From Streptomyces akebiae (lineage in GTDB: Bacteria; Actinomycetota; Actinomycetes; Streptomycetales; Streptomycetaceae), in assembly GCF_019599145.1 (NCBI RefSeq), contig NZ_CP080647.1:9238001-9302000 (forward strand): a DNA stretch of 64,000 bases, in the 5' to 3' direction. Positions 25,742 through 34,946 of the stretch are shown in pieces; position 1 is the stretch's first letter, and each line of letters begins with the position of its first letter. The position numbers and the translations under genes were made by a program. Under the pieces are notes generated by a model, which saw only the letters and a program-made list of their open reading frames with translations, searched no databases and was not told the DNA's origin.

Positions 25742-26626
25742 TCAGGGCAGCGGGGTGCCGCCGGTGGCGTTGAGGATCTCCGCCGTGACGAAGCTCGCCC
25801 GGTCGGAGGCGAGGAACACGTACGCGGGCGCCATCTCGGCGGGCTGGGCGGGCCTGCCCAGCGGCGCCTGCTTGCCGAATTCCTTCGTGTCCGGGAGCGT
25901 CGCCGGGATCAGCGGGGTCCACACGGGCCCCGGCGCCACCGCGTTCACCCGGATGCCGTCCGCGGCGACCATCTGCGCCAGCCCTTGGGTGAACGTCACG
26001 ATCGCGCCCTTGGTCATGGCGTAGTCGAGCAGGTGCGGACTGGGCTTGTACGCCTGCACGGACGTGGTGTTGATGATCGAACCGCCCGCCGGGATGTGCG
26101 GCAGGGCTGCCCGGCACAGCCAGAACATGCCGTAGAGGTTCGTCCGGACGACCCGGTCGAACTGCTCCGTGGTGATGGCGCCGATGCCGTCGGGCTGCGC
26201 CATCTGGTAGGCGGCGTTGTTGATCAGCACGTCGATCCGGCCGAACTCGGCGACCGCCCGCTCGACCAGAGCGCGGCACTGCTCCTCGTCGCGGACGTCG
26301 CAGGCGACGGCGATCGCCTTCCGTCCGGCCTCCTCGACGAGGCGGACGGTCTCCCGGGCGTCCTCGGCCTCCTCCGACAGATGAGTGAAGAGGACGTCCG
26401 CGCCCTCCCGTGCGTACGCCAGGGCCACCGCGCGGCCGATCCCGGAGTCCCCGCCGGTGAGTACCGCCTTGCGGTCCTTGAGCAGTCCGCTGCCCCGGTA
26501 GGACTCCTCGCCGTGATCGGGCGGCGGGTCCATCGGGCCCGTCCAGCCGGGATGCTCCTGGTCCTGCTGGGGGAGGTCCGGCCGGGGATGCCGCTCGACC
26601 GGGTTCCGCACGTCGTCGTCGTTCAT
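25742..26626 (-). CDS. SDR family oxidoreductase (general-stress YhdF-type)
   Basis: The protein is 294 aa. A Pro/Asp-rich N-terminal extension (residues 1-48, DPPPDHGEESYRGSG) precedes a classical SDR fold. It carries TGGDSGIG (cofactor), INNAA, catalytic Ser in NTTSVQAY, and the YAMTKG Tyr/Lys pair. The extension and sequence match the stress-induced glucose/alcohol dehydrogenase-like SDRs found in Bacillus and actinomycetes; the real substrate is unknown. ATG 26626 has a GAAGGG site. A decayed close relative lies at 27.7-28.0 kb, so the region once held two copies. Confidence 0.88.
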   Translation of the reverse strand: MNDDDVRNPVERHPRPDLPQQDQEHPGWTGPMDPPPDHGEESYRGSGLLKDRKAVLTGGDSGIGRAVALAYAREGADVLFTHLSEEAEDARETVRLVEEAGRKAIAVACDVRDEEQCRALVERAVAEFGRIDVLINNAAYQMAQPDGIGAITTEQFDRVVRTNLYGMFWLCRAALPHIPAGGSIINTTSVQAYKPSPHLLDYAMTKGAIVTFTQGLAQMVAADGIRVNAVAPGPVWTPLIPATLPDTKEFGKQAPLGRPAQPAEMAPAYVFLASDRASFVTAEILNATGGTPLP

Positions 26627-26961
26627 GGGTACGGCCCTTCGTCGGTTGGGTGAGCGGAGGGGGCGCCCCCGCACGGCACTGCCGGGTACCCGCACGGACC
26701 TGTCCGACGCCGCGCGGATCGCCGTGCGTGCTCGTGCCGTACGTGCTGGTGCCGAACCCGAACCGGCGCGCAAGTGGTCGGCGCTCCGGGGTGTGGGGAG
26801 CCGAGGCGGGGGGACTTGATGGGAAGGCCGGGTTCGACGGCGTTCCCCTGGGGGTCGGCCTGGCCAGGCTTCTCTGGTTCTGACAGCGTGCCGGAGGAGC
26901 CGTCCCCTCGACATGCCGGTGCCCACCCGCCCCGGGCCGCACGGGCCCGCGCGCTCCGCCG
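26627..26961. other. Intergenic region, 335 bp
   Basis: It lies upstream of the SDR gene and downstream of the GAF-ANTAR gene, and should hold the SDR promoter. No clear promoter pair, hairpin or coding similarity was recognised. Confidence 0.35.
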
Positions 26962-27642
26962 TCAGAGGCTGCCCTGCTCGCAGACCCGGCGGGCGACCTC
27001 ACGGAGCTTGATGTTGTGCTCCTGCGAGAACCGGCGCAGCACGTCGAAGGCCTCCTCCTCGGTGAGGCGGTGGCTGCCCATGAGGATGCCCATGGCCTCG
27101 CCGATCACATGGCGGGTGGTGACGGCCTGCTTCAGCTGGGCGTGGGTGCGCGCGCTGGAGAAGGCGACCGCCGCGTGCGAGGCCAGCAGCCAGCCGGCCA
27201 ACTCGCTGGCCTCGGTGAACGCGCCGGGCTCCCGCGAGTAGAGATTCAGCGCGCCGAGGTCCTCGTCCACGGTGAACAGCAGGAAGCCCATCATGCTGCC
27301 CACACCCAGCCGGCGGGCCTGTGGGGTGAAGAGGGGCCAGCGTGGCTGCCCGGCGGAGAAATCGGGGATGCGCAGGACCCCCTCACCCTCACGGGCGGCG
27401 TCGAAGCACGGCCCCTCACGCAACCGCTCCTGGAGCCGGTCGCTGTCGACGACCAGCTGGTCCGTGGGGGCGAGCGTCTCCACCGTGGTGCCGTGCAGCA
27501 CGAGGATGCCGGCCGCGTCACAGCCCTCCACCAGTTCGGTGGCCGAGGCGGTGATCCGCTCCAGGGTGGCGTCGACCGAACGCTGTGCCAGCAGGTCGCG
27601 CGCCATCGACGCCATCTGCTGTGCGAACCGATCCCAGTCCAC
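26962..27642 (-). CDS. GAF and ANTAR domain protein
   Basis: The protein is 226 aa. Residues ~20-160 form a GAF sensor domain (ERITASATELVEGCDAAGI to GALNLYSREPGAF). Residues ~165-222 form an ANTAR RNA-binding domain (TRHVIGEAMGILMGSHRLTEEEAFDVLRRFSQEHN). ANTAR proteins bind paired hairpins in mRNA leaders and prevent termination; no such hairpin pair was found nearby. A GGAGG site precedes the GTG start. Such genes are numerous in Streptomyces and often lie in stress-response regions, consistent with neighbouring SDR and SpoIIE genes. Confidence 0.9.
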   Translation of the reverse strand: MDWDRFAQQMASMARDLLAQRSVDATLERITASATELVEGCDAAGILVLHGTTVETLAPTDQLVVDSDRLQERLREGPCFDAAREGEGVLRIPDFSAGQPRWPLFTPQARRLGVGSMMGFLLFTVDEDLGALNLYSREPGAFTEASELAGWLLASHAAVAFSSARTHAQLKQAVTTRHVIGEAMGILMGSHRLTEEEAFDVLRRFSQEHNIKLREVARRVCEQGSL

Positions 27643-27711
27643 ACCGTCCTCCGTTCACCCCGGCCCGCGAAAGTACTCGTACCCAGCCTCGCACGCTAGC
27701 CCCGTGGAAAG

Positions 27712-27999
27712 GCGACCGGACGTCGGCGCGATCTCCTCCGGCTGGGCCGCCCGGCCCAGGGACGCCTCGCTCCCGATCTGCGCCAGGCCTTCGGGCGGCA
27801 TGTGCTGGTCCGCCTCGTCGAGCGGGTCCAGGTCGGGCCCGGGGCCACCACGTCGGCGCGGACACCCCGCCGGGCCAGGTGCGGGGCGATCGACTTGGCA
27901 GGCGGCGTTGCTCCCCAGGACGTCGAGCAGCGCCACCGCCCGTCCGATGCCGGAATCGCCGCCGGTGATCAGCGCGACCTCGTCCTCCGGTTTCCGGCG
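27712..27999 (-). pseudogene. SDR remnant with internal deletion
   Basis: The minus strand reads KPEDEVALITGGDSGIGRAV, an SDR N-terminus. It jumps after VLGSNAA to fragments of the C-terminal half, including APGPDLDPL and PLGRA-like QPEEIAPT. The catalytic region is gone and the parts are in different frames. Its sequence is closest in style to the intact SDR at 25.7-26.6 kb, so it is probably a decayed paralogue. Confidence 0.65.
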
Positions 28000-28158
28000 C
28001 GGCGCCGTGCTCGCACGTATCGCGTGCGCACCACGACGCGTACCAAGCCCCGCTTCTCGGTGGGCCGTCGGGGCCCGACAGCCGGGTCACCCGGTTCGTC
28101 CGCCCTGACTTCGCGGGCGGCAGGTGCGGCGCGCCGCTGACGTGGCACTTGGTGGGGT

Positions 28159-29313
28159 ATGGAGTGGACCGGCAGGCTGATGAGGGAGGCGCGGCGGCGT
28201 GGGGCGGCCGCCGTGCGGACGGTGCGGCTGGCGTGGGCGGGACCGGGCAGGGAACGGGATCTGGTGGCGCAGGCCGGCAAGGCGGCGCTGGCCGCGTGGG
28301 TGGCGTGGGCGGTCGCGGGCTGGTGGCTCGCGGCTCCCATGGCGTTCGTGGCGCCCTGGGTGGCCGTCGTGCTGGTGGAGTCGACGGTGTTCCGCTCGCT
28401 CGCCCACGGCTTGCAGCAGCTCGGGGCCATCGCGGTCGGCACGGTGGTGGCCACCGGCGTGGCACTGGTGCTGGACCACACGATGGTCACGATGGCCCTG
28501 GTGCTGCCGACGGTGCTGTTGTTGGGTCAGTGGCAACGGCTGGGGAGCCAGGGCGTCTACGCCGCCACCGGCGCGCTCTTCGTGCTGACCGGCGGTCAGG
28601 TCACCGTCGCCGCGTCGGCCGCCCGCATCGCGGAGGCGGTCTTCGGCGCGGTGGTGGGCGTCGCGGTCAACGCGCTGATCAGGCCCCCGGTGTATCTGCG
28701 TGACACCCGCGCCGCGCTGCTCGACGCCGTCCAGGAGGCCGAGGCGATCCTGGACTCGGTGGCGGAGGGGCTGGCCACCGGCGAGTGGGAAGGGCACCAG
28801 GCGGGGGGGTGGCACGAGCGCGCACTGCGGTTGGGGCGTCTGGTCGACCAGGCCCGGCAGGCCATCGGCTGGAGCCGGGAGAGCATGCGGGTCAATCCGT
28901 GGGGACGCCGCAGGTACGCCGTCGCCCCGCCCGGCAAGGCGTACGCCGACGCGCTGGCCGTGCTCGACCACGTGGCGGTCCACACCTCGGGCGTGACCCG
29001 AACGGTGTGGGAGGCCGCCGACGGCGGGGGGACGGCCGCCCGGCCGGCCACGGCGATCGCCCGGCCCTACGCGGACTTCCTGCGGCGCACCGCCCGCGCC
29101 GTCAGCCTCTACGGACGGACCCGATTCGCCCCGGGCGACGACGACGCCGGCGCGGATGAACTCCGCGAGGCCGTCGGCGAACTCCACCGCAGCCTCGACG
29201 ACTTCCGCGTGCGCCTGCCGGGCGCCGTCGCCGACGACCCCGACGCGCTCGTGACGTACGGGACGCTGCTGGCCCAGGCCCACCGTCTGGCCGATCAGCT
29301 CGTCCAGCACTGA
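28159..29313 (+). CDS. FUSC/aromatic-acid-exporter-like membrane protein
   Basis: The protein is 384 aa. After a basic N-terminus, residues ~38-175 hold six hydrophobic segments (AALAAWVAWAVAGWWLAA, MALVLPTVLLLG and others), as in the FUSC/ArAE fold. A long helical cytoplasmic domain follows (from RDTRAALLDAVQEAEAILDSV). Relatives export aromatic acids or other small organic acids; the substrate here is unknown. The start is the only well-placed ATG; a strong ribosome site is lacking. The gene is alone between two minus-strand genes. Confidence 0.85.
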   Translation: MEWTGRLMREARRRGAAAVRTVRLAWAGPGRERDLVAQAGKAALAAWVAWAVAGWWLAAPMAFVAPWVAVVLVESTVFRSLAHGLQQLGAIAVGTVVATGVALVLDHTMVTMALVLPTVLLLGQWQRLGSQGVYAATGALFVLTGGQVTVAASAARIAEAVFGAVVGVAVNALIRPPVYLRDTRAALLDAVQEAEAILDSVAEGLATGEWEGHQAGGWHERALRLGRLVDQARQAIGWSRESMRVNPWGRRRYAVAPPGKAYADALAVLDHVAVHTSGVTRTVWEAADGGGTAARPATAIARPYADFLRRTARAVSLYGRTRFAPGDDDAGADELREAVGELHRSLDDFRVRLPGAVADDPDALVTYGTLLAQAHRLADQLVQH

Positions 29314-29613
29314 GGCCCCCGGCGATCGGGGCGTGATGCCCGGTAGTCGTCCGGTACTTGTCCGGGTGGTGAACGGGTCATTGTCCCGGGTCGTTTCCGG
29401 AGCGGGCGAGCGGGCGAGCAGGCGGTCCATCCAGAAGTCGGTGCCCGAACTCTCCGCGTCGTAGACGGCCTTCATCATGTCGCCGGAGGTATGGGCGACC
29501 GGCGACGACGGAACATGCGCCCGTTGACGACACGTGCGCGCGAACCGGGGAGTGCGGCAGAACGAACCAAATGGTTCTCGCAACGTGCTGCGGAAACCCT
29601 TTTCGGTCCCGGT
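29314..29613. other. Intergenic region between convergent genes
   Basis: A minus-strand frame around 29400-29480 begins MMKAVYDAESSGTDFWMDRLLAR, which looks protein-like but has no continuation with recognisable domain, so it may be a gene fragment. Nothing else was seen. Confidence 0.3.
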
Positions 29614-30747
29614 TCAGTGACGTGGCGACCGGCGGACCGTCAGGACGGCCACGTCGTCGTGCGAACCGCCGCCGCCCGCGTACGCGCGGGCGTCCTCGTA
29701 CAGGACCCGGGGCAGGTCGGTGGGGGAGGCGTCGAGATGCTGGGCGAGGCGTTCGTCGACCGGGTAGAACGTGCCGTCGGCGGCCCGGATCTCGGTGAGG
29801 CCGTCGGTGCTCAGCAGCAGCGTCGCGCCCTGCGGGAACGCGAACCAGCTCACGATCGTGGGTTCGAGGGCGAGTTCGGCGAGGCCGAGCGGGACGCCGG
29901 AATCCAGCTCGGCCGTCGTGACCGTACCCTCGTGCAGGACATGCGGAGGGACATGTCCGCAGTTGACGGCCTGCACCTCCTCGCCGTGCCCGTCGATGCC
30001 GATCACGAGGGCGGTGACGAAGCGCTCGTCGTCACCGGTGTTCTCGGCGTAGGAGTTGTGCCGGACGACCGCCGCGTCCAGCGCGTCGACGAGGGCGGTG
30101 AGCGTGGGCTCACGATGGGCGGCCTCGCGGAAGGTGCCGATGACGGCGAACGCGGCGCCCACGGCGGCCAGTCCCTTGCCCTGGACGTCCCCGATCAGCA
30201 CCCGCGTCCCCCAGGGCGAGGCGACGACGTCGTAGATGTCCCCGCCGACCAGCCGGTCCTCCTGGAGGGGCTCGTAGAGGCCGTTGACCAGGACGTCGTC
30301 GGTGAGCAGCGGCAGCGGGTGCAGGATGTGCCGCTGCATGGCCGCGGCCGTGGAACGCAGCCGGAACATCTCGTGCTCGCGCCCGATCCGCCGGTGGCAG
30401 GCGTACACCGACGCCGCGCCCAGGGCGAGGGTGAGCAGCACGAGCAGGAGCCGGTCGAGCCACCGGTCGGCGTCGACGTTGCGCACCACCGCCGTGGCGG
30501 TGACGACGAGCGTGGTCCACGCGGCGACGAACGCCGTCTGCCGGACCGTGCACAGCGCCGACGCCGTGCCCGGCAGGAACACCAGCAGCCCGAGCAGCCA
30601 CACCTCGGACCCGGACAGCACCCCGAGCGCCTCCACCAGGGCGGTGACCCCCAGCACGCCGAGGATCAGTTCGGCGTTGCGTGGCGGCTCGATGGCCTCG
30701 AAGGCGTCGACGGCCTCGACAGGGCTCTTCCGGCGGCTACCGGCCAT
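29614..30747 (-). CDS. Membrane-anchored SpoIIE-type PP2C phosphatase
   Basis: The protein is 377 aa. Four or more hydrophobic segments lie in residues ~25-130 (LILGVLGVTALVEALGVL, VWLLGLLVFLPGTASAL, LLLVLLTLALGAASV). The PP2C domain follows with GGDIYDVVA, LIGDVQGKG, STDGLTEIRAADG and SHDDVAVL metal-binding motifs. It is a sigma-factor partner-switching phosphatase by family. No HAMP, PAS or GAF sensor is present, so the membrane part may be the sensor. ATG 30747 begins the conserved part. It shares layout with the protein at 5.5-6.7 kb but lies in a different context. Confidence 0.9.
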   Translation of the reverse strand: MAGSRRKSPVEAVDAFEAIEPPRNAELILGVLGVTALVEALGVLSGSEVWLLGLLVFLPGTASALCTVRQTAFVAAWTTLVVTATAVVRNVDADRWLDRLLLVLLTLALGAASVYACHRRIGREHEMFRLRSTAAAMQRHILHPLPLLTDDVLVNGLYEPLQEDRLVGGDIYDVVASPWGTRVLIGDVQGKGLAAVGAAFAVIGTFREAAHREPTLTALVDALDAAVVRHNSYAENTGDDERFVTALVIGIDGHGEEVQAVNCGHVPPHVLHEGTVTTAELDSGVPLGLAELALEPTIVSWFAFPQGATLLLSTDGLTEIRAADGTFYPVDERLAQHLDASPTDLPRVLYEDARAYAGGGGSHDDVAVLTVRRSPRH

Positions 30748-30782
30748 GCGGACTCCCGGGCAGGTCGTGATCTCCCCGTACG

Positions 30783-31850
30783 TTAAGCCGGGTCCTCCCA
30801 CGTGCGGGAACCGCCCCGCCGTAGCGGCCGGAGCCGGGGATCGACGTGGACCTTCGGCCCGGCGCCGGCCCCGGCCGGGCGCTCACCGGCGAGCACCGGT
30901 CCGACCTCGTCGAGGGACACCGTGGCGGCGACGAGCGGACGGGGGTCGATCGTGCCGGCCGCGTACGCGCGGATGGTGGCGTCCAGGCCGGGGGAGGCGG
31001 AGAGGACGCCGACGGCCGTGACGTCCTTGAGGACGAGCGCGCGGGTGTCGATCCGGCTGGGCCCGGCGGCCAGCCCGATGTAGACGACGCGGCCGCCCGG
31101 TTCCACCGACTCCAGCGCGCGGTCCGGCAGATGGGCGGCGTTCGTGGCGTCGACCACCGCGTCGAAGGGGAGGTCCGGCAGGGAGTCCTCCGTCCAGGTG
31201 TGGTCGAAGCCCAGGCCGCGGGCGAAGGCGAGGGAAGGGGCGTCCCGGCCCATGAGGTGGACCTCCGCACCCGCGGCCCGGAGGAACAGCGCGACCAGCA
31301 GCCCGATCGTCCCCGGGCCGAGGACCAGGGCCCGGTCCCCCGGCCGGGTCGCGGCCGCCCGCGCCGCGCGCAGGGCGTTGCCGCCCGGCTCCACCAGCGC
31401 GCCGAGCACCGCGTCCACGGAGTCCGGCAGGGCGTGCAGCGAGGTGGCCGGTACGGCGAGCCGCTCCGCCAGGGCCCCCGGGAGACCCCCGCGTATGCCG
31501 ACCTCCAGGCGCCGCTCGCAGACGTGCTGGTCGCCCCGGAGGCAGCGGCGGCAGTCGCCGCAGCCCAGCATGGTGTCGCCCATGACTCGTCGGCCGACCC
31601 AGCCCGGGTCGACACCGTCCCCGGCCGCCGACACCCGCCCGGCCCACTCGTGGCCGAGCCGCATCGGGTAGGCGGCGTGCCCCTGGTGGAGGTAGGTCAT
31701 CGTGCCGGAGAAGAACTCCATGTCGGTACCGCACACCCCGACCCGCTCCACGTCGACGACGACCTCCCCGGGCCCGGCCACCGGCGCCGGGAGCTCCTGG
31801 ACCTCGTACGAGCCGGGGGCGGTGAGGACGAACGCGCGCATCAGGTTCAC
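30783..31850 (-). CDS. Zinc-dependent alcohol dehydrogenase (MDR family)
   Basis: The protein is 355 aa. Catalytic zinc ligands are in GVCGTDMEFF and GHEWAG. The four structural-zinc cysteines are in CGDCRRCLRGDQHVC. The cofactor-binding turn is VLGPGTIGLLVA. It resembles sorbitol/threonine-type dehydrogenases that oxidise polyols or sugar derivatives. A GGAGAG precedes GTG 31850. Upstream lie a broken IclR regulator and, divergently, an IlvD/Edd dehydratase, suggesting a shared sugar or sugar-acid catabolic pathway. Confidence 0.87.
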   Translation of the reverse strand: MNLMRAFVLTAPGSYEVQELPAPVAGPGEVVVDVERVGVCGTDMEFFSGTMTYLHQGHAAYPMRLGHEWAGRVSAAGDGVDPGWVGRRVMGDTMLGCGDCRRCLRGDQHVCERRLEVGIRGGLPGALAERLAVPATSLHALPDSVDAVLGALVEPGGNALRAARAAATRPGDRALVLGPGTIGLLVALFLRAAGAEVHLMGRDAPSLAFARGLGFDHTWTEDSLPDLPFDAVVDATNAAHLPDRALESVEPGGRVVYIGLAAGPSRIDTRALVLKDVTAVGVLSASPGLDATIRAYAAGTIDPRPLVAATVSLDEVGPVLAGERPAGAGAGPKVHVDPRLRPLRRGGSRTWEDPA

Positions 31851-31935
31851 GGAACTCTCTCCAGGGGGTGTCGGACGCCGTGCGGCCGGGGCCGGGCGTG
31901 AGCGAGGTCTTCGCCGGGGTGCCGAGCGGGCCGCC

Positions 31936-32749
31936 TCACCGGCGCGGCTCGCCCACCGGCCCGAGCAGCGCGCGGATCTCGTCGAGCGCGTCGACCAGGG
32001 GCGCCGGGCTCGTCCGGTGGGCGAGCGCGCTGACGCTCACGGCACCGGACGGGGCCGGCGGCGAGGTCGGGAACACCGGCAGCGCCGGGCAGCCGACCCC
32101 GGCCTCGGTCTCCTGGTCGTCGACGCCGTGGCCCCGGACGCGGACGGCCGCCGACTCACGGCGCGGCGCGGCCGCCGTGCCCAGCGACCGGGGCGTACGA
32201 CGGCCCGGGGGAGAGCCGCCGATCCACGCGTCCACCTCCGCCATGGGGCCCGACCGCCCGGCGAGCGGCAGCTTTCCGGCAGAGGTGGTGCGGCCGAGGT
32301 CGCCTCGGCCGACCGTCGCCGCCAGCCGGAGGGCACCGTCGGGCGGGTCGGCCTCGGCCCGGTACACGACCTCCCGGCCGTCCGGCACCACGTGGCGCCT
32401 CGTGGTGCGAGCTCCGACCACTGTCCGCGTCGGAGGGCGGCTTCGGTATCGGCGCGAAGGCCATGCGCGGGAACGCGTCGCCGAGCCCGAAACGGCCCCG
32501 CACGTCCTGGTCGGCGTGCCCGGTCCGGCGCACCGCGCCCAGCGCCCGGTGCACCGTCGGCCCGGGACCGCCGACCACCCGGGTTCGATCCCGGGTCAGC
32601 TCCTCCGGCCCCACCCCGCCGGGACACCCGGCCGGCGCCTTCGCGACCGTCAACACCCGCTCCGCCCCGACGAGTCGGCCGGCCCCGGCACCCGCCGGGC
32701 CACCCTCCGCGGGGTCTGCCGCGCTCCGGTGCGCCTGCGTATGCTTCAT
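31936..32749 (-). pseudogene. IclR family regulator, frameshifted
   Basis: From ATG 32749 the frame reads an IclR N-terminus with degraded HTH (LVGAERVLTVAKAPAGCPGG, GPTVHRALGAVRRTG) up to DAFPRMAFA near 32460. The effector domain then continues in another frame as DGREVVYRAEADPPDG, AEVDAWIGG, GHGVDDQETEAGVGCPALPV and VDALDEIRALLG. Usually conserved positions are altered in both parts, so decay is well advanced. It would have regulated the flanking dehydratase and alcohol dehydrogenase genes. Confidence 0.75.
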
Positions 32750-32798
32750 CGCGTTCCAGACTGTAGACCGCCGTGCCGATGGTCGGAAGGGACTCCGG

Positions 32799-34511
32799 GT
32801 GACGCTCCGCAGCGCGCAGTGGTACGGGGGACAGGACCGCAACGCCTACATCCACCGGGCGTGGATGCGGCGGGGCGTGCCGGGCGACGCCTTCACCGGA
32901 CGGCCGCAGATCGCCATCGCCAACACCGCCTCCGATCTGACGCCCTGCAACGCCCACCTGGACGAGGTCGCGGCCTCGGTGCGCAACGGCGTGTACGAGG
33001 CGGGCGGCATCCCGCTGGACCTGCCGGTGGTGTCGCTCGGCGAGACGAACGTACGGCCCACCGCGATGCTCTGGCGGAACATGGCGGCGATGGCCACGGA
33101 GGAGATGCTGCGGGCCAACCCCATCGACGGTGTGGTGCTCCTCGGCGGCTGCGACAAGACGATCCCCTCACTGCTGATGGCCGCCGCCTCGGTGGACCTC
33201 CCCGCGGTCGTGGTCCCCGGCGGGCCGATGCTCAACGGGACCTTCCGCGGCGGCCTGCTGGGCTGCGGCACCGGGGTGTGGCAGCTGTCGGAGGAGGTCC
33301 GGGCGGGCACGCTCTCCCAGGAGCAGTTCACCCGCTCCGAGTCGGCGATGATCCGCAGCCGAGGGCACTGCAACACGATGGGGACCGCGTCGACGATGGC
33401 TCTGGTGGCCGAGGCGCTGGGCACGGTGATCCCCGGCGTGGCGGGCATCCCCGCCGCCGACAGCAGGCTGCTGGAGGCCGCGCACCACACCGGCCGGCTG
33501 GCCGTGGACCTGGTGGGCGCCGACCGGCGACCGGGCACCTTCCTGACGAAGGCGTCCTTCCACAACGCGATCGTCGCGCTGGCGGCGATCGGCGGTTCGA
33601 CCAACGCCGTGGTCCATCTCCTCGCCGTCGCCGGCCGCCTGGGTGTCGACCTGTCGCTCGACGACTTCGACCGCATCGGCTCCCGGGTGCCGGTCCTCGT
33701 GGACCTCCAGCCCGCCGGACGTTTCCTCATGGAGGACCTCCACCGCGCCGGAGGACTGCTCGCCGTCCTGCGCGAGGTCCGCGATCTGCTCGACCCCGAC
33801 GCGCTGACCGTCACCGGCGAGCCGCTGGTCGCCCACCTCGACGACGCCGCCGTCTGGGACACCGAGGTCATCCGCCCGCGTGCCGCCCCGCTGGTCGCCG
33901 AGGGCGGTATCGCCGTCCTGCGGGGCAACCTCGCCCCCGACGGCGCCCTCGTCAAACCGGCCGCCGCCTCCCCGCGTCTGCTGCGCCACCGGGGCCGGGC
34001 CGTCGTCTTCGACTCCGTGGAGGACTTCCACGCCCGGATCGACGACCCCGACCTGGACGTCGACGCCGATTCCGTCCTCGTCCTGCGCGGTTGCGGTCCC
34101 AAGGGCTACCCGGGCATGCCCGAGGTCGCCAACATGCCCCTGCCGAGGAAACTCCTGGAACAGGGCGTCCGTGACATGGTCCGCGTCTGCGACGGCCGGA
34201 TGAGCGGCACGGCGTACGGCACGGTCGTCCTCCACGTGGCACCGGAGGCCGCGGCCGGCGGCCCCCTCGCACTCGTCCGGACCGGCGACTTCGTCACCCT
34301 CGACGTGGCGGCCCGCCGGATCGACGTCGACGTGTCCGCCGACGAACTCGCGCGGCGGGAGCCGGACCGGGCCACGGTCGCCGGCTTCGCCACCCCCGGG
34401 CGCGGCTGGGAACGCCTCTACGTCGACCACGTCCTCCAGGCCGACACCGGCGCCGACCTCGACTTCCTCCTCGGCTCCAGCGGTTCCGAGGTGAGCCGCG
34501 AGTCGCACTGA
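32799..34511 (+). CDS. IlvD/Edd family dehydratase (sugar-acid dehydratase-like)
   Basis: The protein is 570 aa. It carries the three Fe-S ligand cysteines of the family in DLTPCNAHL, LLGGCDKTIP and GHCNTMGTAS, plus the Mg/active-site segment KASFHNAIVALAAIGGSTNA. It also has the C-terminal GCGPKGYPGMPE and CDGRMSGTAYG signatures. The sequence is nearer pentonate/hexonate dehydratases than dihydroxyacid dehydratase IlvD, so it likely makes a 2-keto-3-deoxy sugar acid; the exact acid is unknown. GTG 32799 has GGAAGG nine bases upstream. Its divergent IclR regulator is broken. Confidence 0.88.
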   Translation: MTLRSAQWYGGQDRNAYIHRAWMRRGVPGDAFTGRPQIAIANTASDLTPCNAHLDEVAASVRNGVYEAGGIPLDLPVVSLGETNVRPTAMLWRNMAAMATEEMLRANPIDGVVLLGGCDKTIPSLLMAAASVDLPAVVVPGGPMLNGTFRGGLLGCGTGVWQLSEEVRAGTLSQEQFTRSESAMIRSRGHCNTMGTASTMALVAEALGTVIPGVAGIPAADSRLLEAAHHTGRLAVDLVGADRRPGTFLTKASFHNAIVALAAIGGSTNAVVHLLAVAGRLGVDLSLDDFDRIGSRVPVLVDLQPAGRFLMEDLHRAGGLLAVLREVRDLLDPDALTVTGEPLVAHLDDAAVWDTEVIRPRAAPLVAEGGIAVLRGNLAPDGALVKPAAASPRLLRHRGRAVVFDSVEDFHARIDDPDLDVDADSVLVLRGCGPKGYPGMPEVANMPLPRKLLEQGVRDMVRVCDGRMSGTAYGTVVLHVAPEAAAGGPLALVRTGDFVTLDVAARRIDVDVSADELARREPDRATVAGFATPGRGWERLYVDHVLQADTGADLDFLLGSSGSEVSRESH

Positions 34512-34946
34512 GGCCGACTCCGGCCGGCCGCCCGGCGCAGGACCCGCGACGGGCGTCACCGACGCCGACTGATGATGGACGGCGTACGCGGCCGTTCCCG
34601 CGCCCACCTCGACATCCTCGCCCCGGCCACCGAGCCGCCGTCCAGGCCCTCCGGCCCCGGGGCGGTCGGCGGTCAGGCGGACATCATCGGACATCACCAC
34701 GGGTGTCCCGCTGGACCCGGCGCCTCGGTCGGCGCCCGGCTGGACCCGGATCGAAGGATGCACCGGCCGTTCGGGCAGTCGCGTACTACACCGTTGCGGC
34801 CCGGCGCGAAGACGGTCCAAGGAGGCGTCGAGGCCAAGGCCCCGGGTGCGCTGTGCGCGGCCGCGTGGCGCGCAGGCTCGGGGAAACGCTGGGATGCTGA
34901 ACGAGGAGCGCTGCCCGAGTTCCGACGACCGGTGGTGGTGAAAGCC
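34512..34946. other. Intergenic region, 435 bp
   Basis: It separates the dehydratase from the LAL regulator. The open frame crossing it is Gly/Pro/Arg-rich without domain similarity. No promoter or hairpin was assigned. It marks the probable left border of the NRPS cluster. Confidence 0.35.

Noticed and set aside
29400..29480. Minus-strand frame beginning MMKAVYDAESSGTDFW as a gene
   Set aside because: It looks protein-like for about 23 residues, but the following sequence has no domain and runs antisense through the FUSC gene. Recorded only as a possible fragment.
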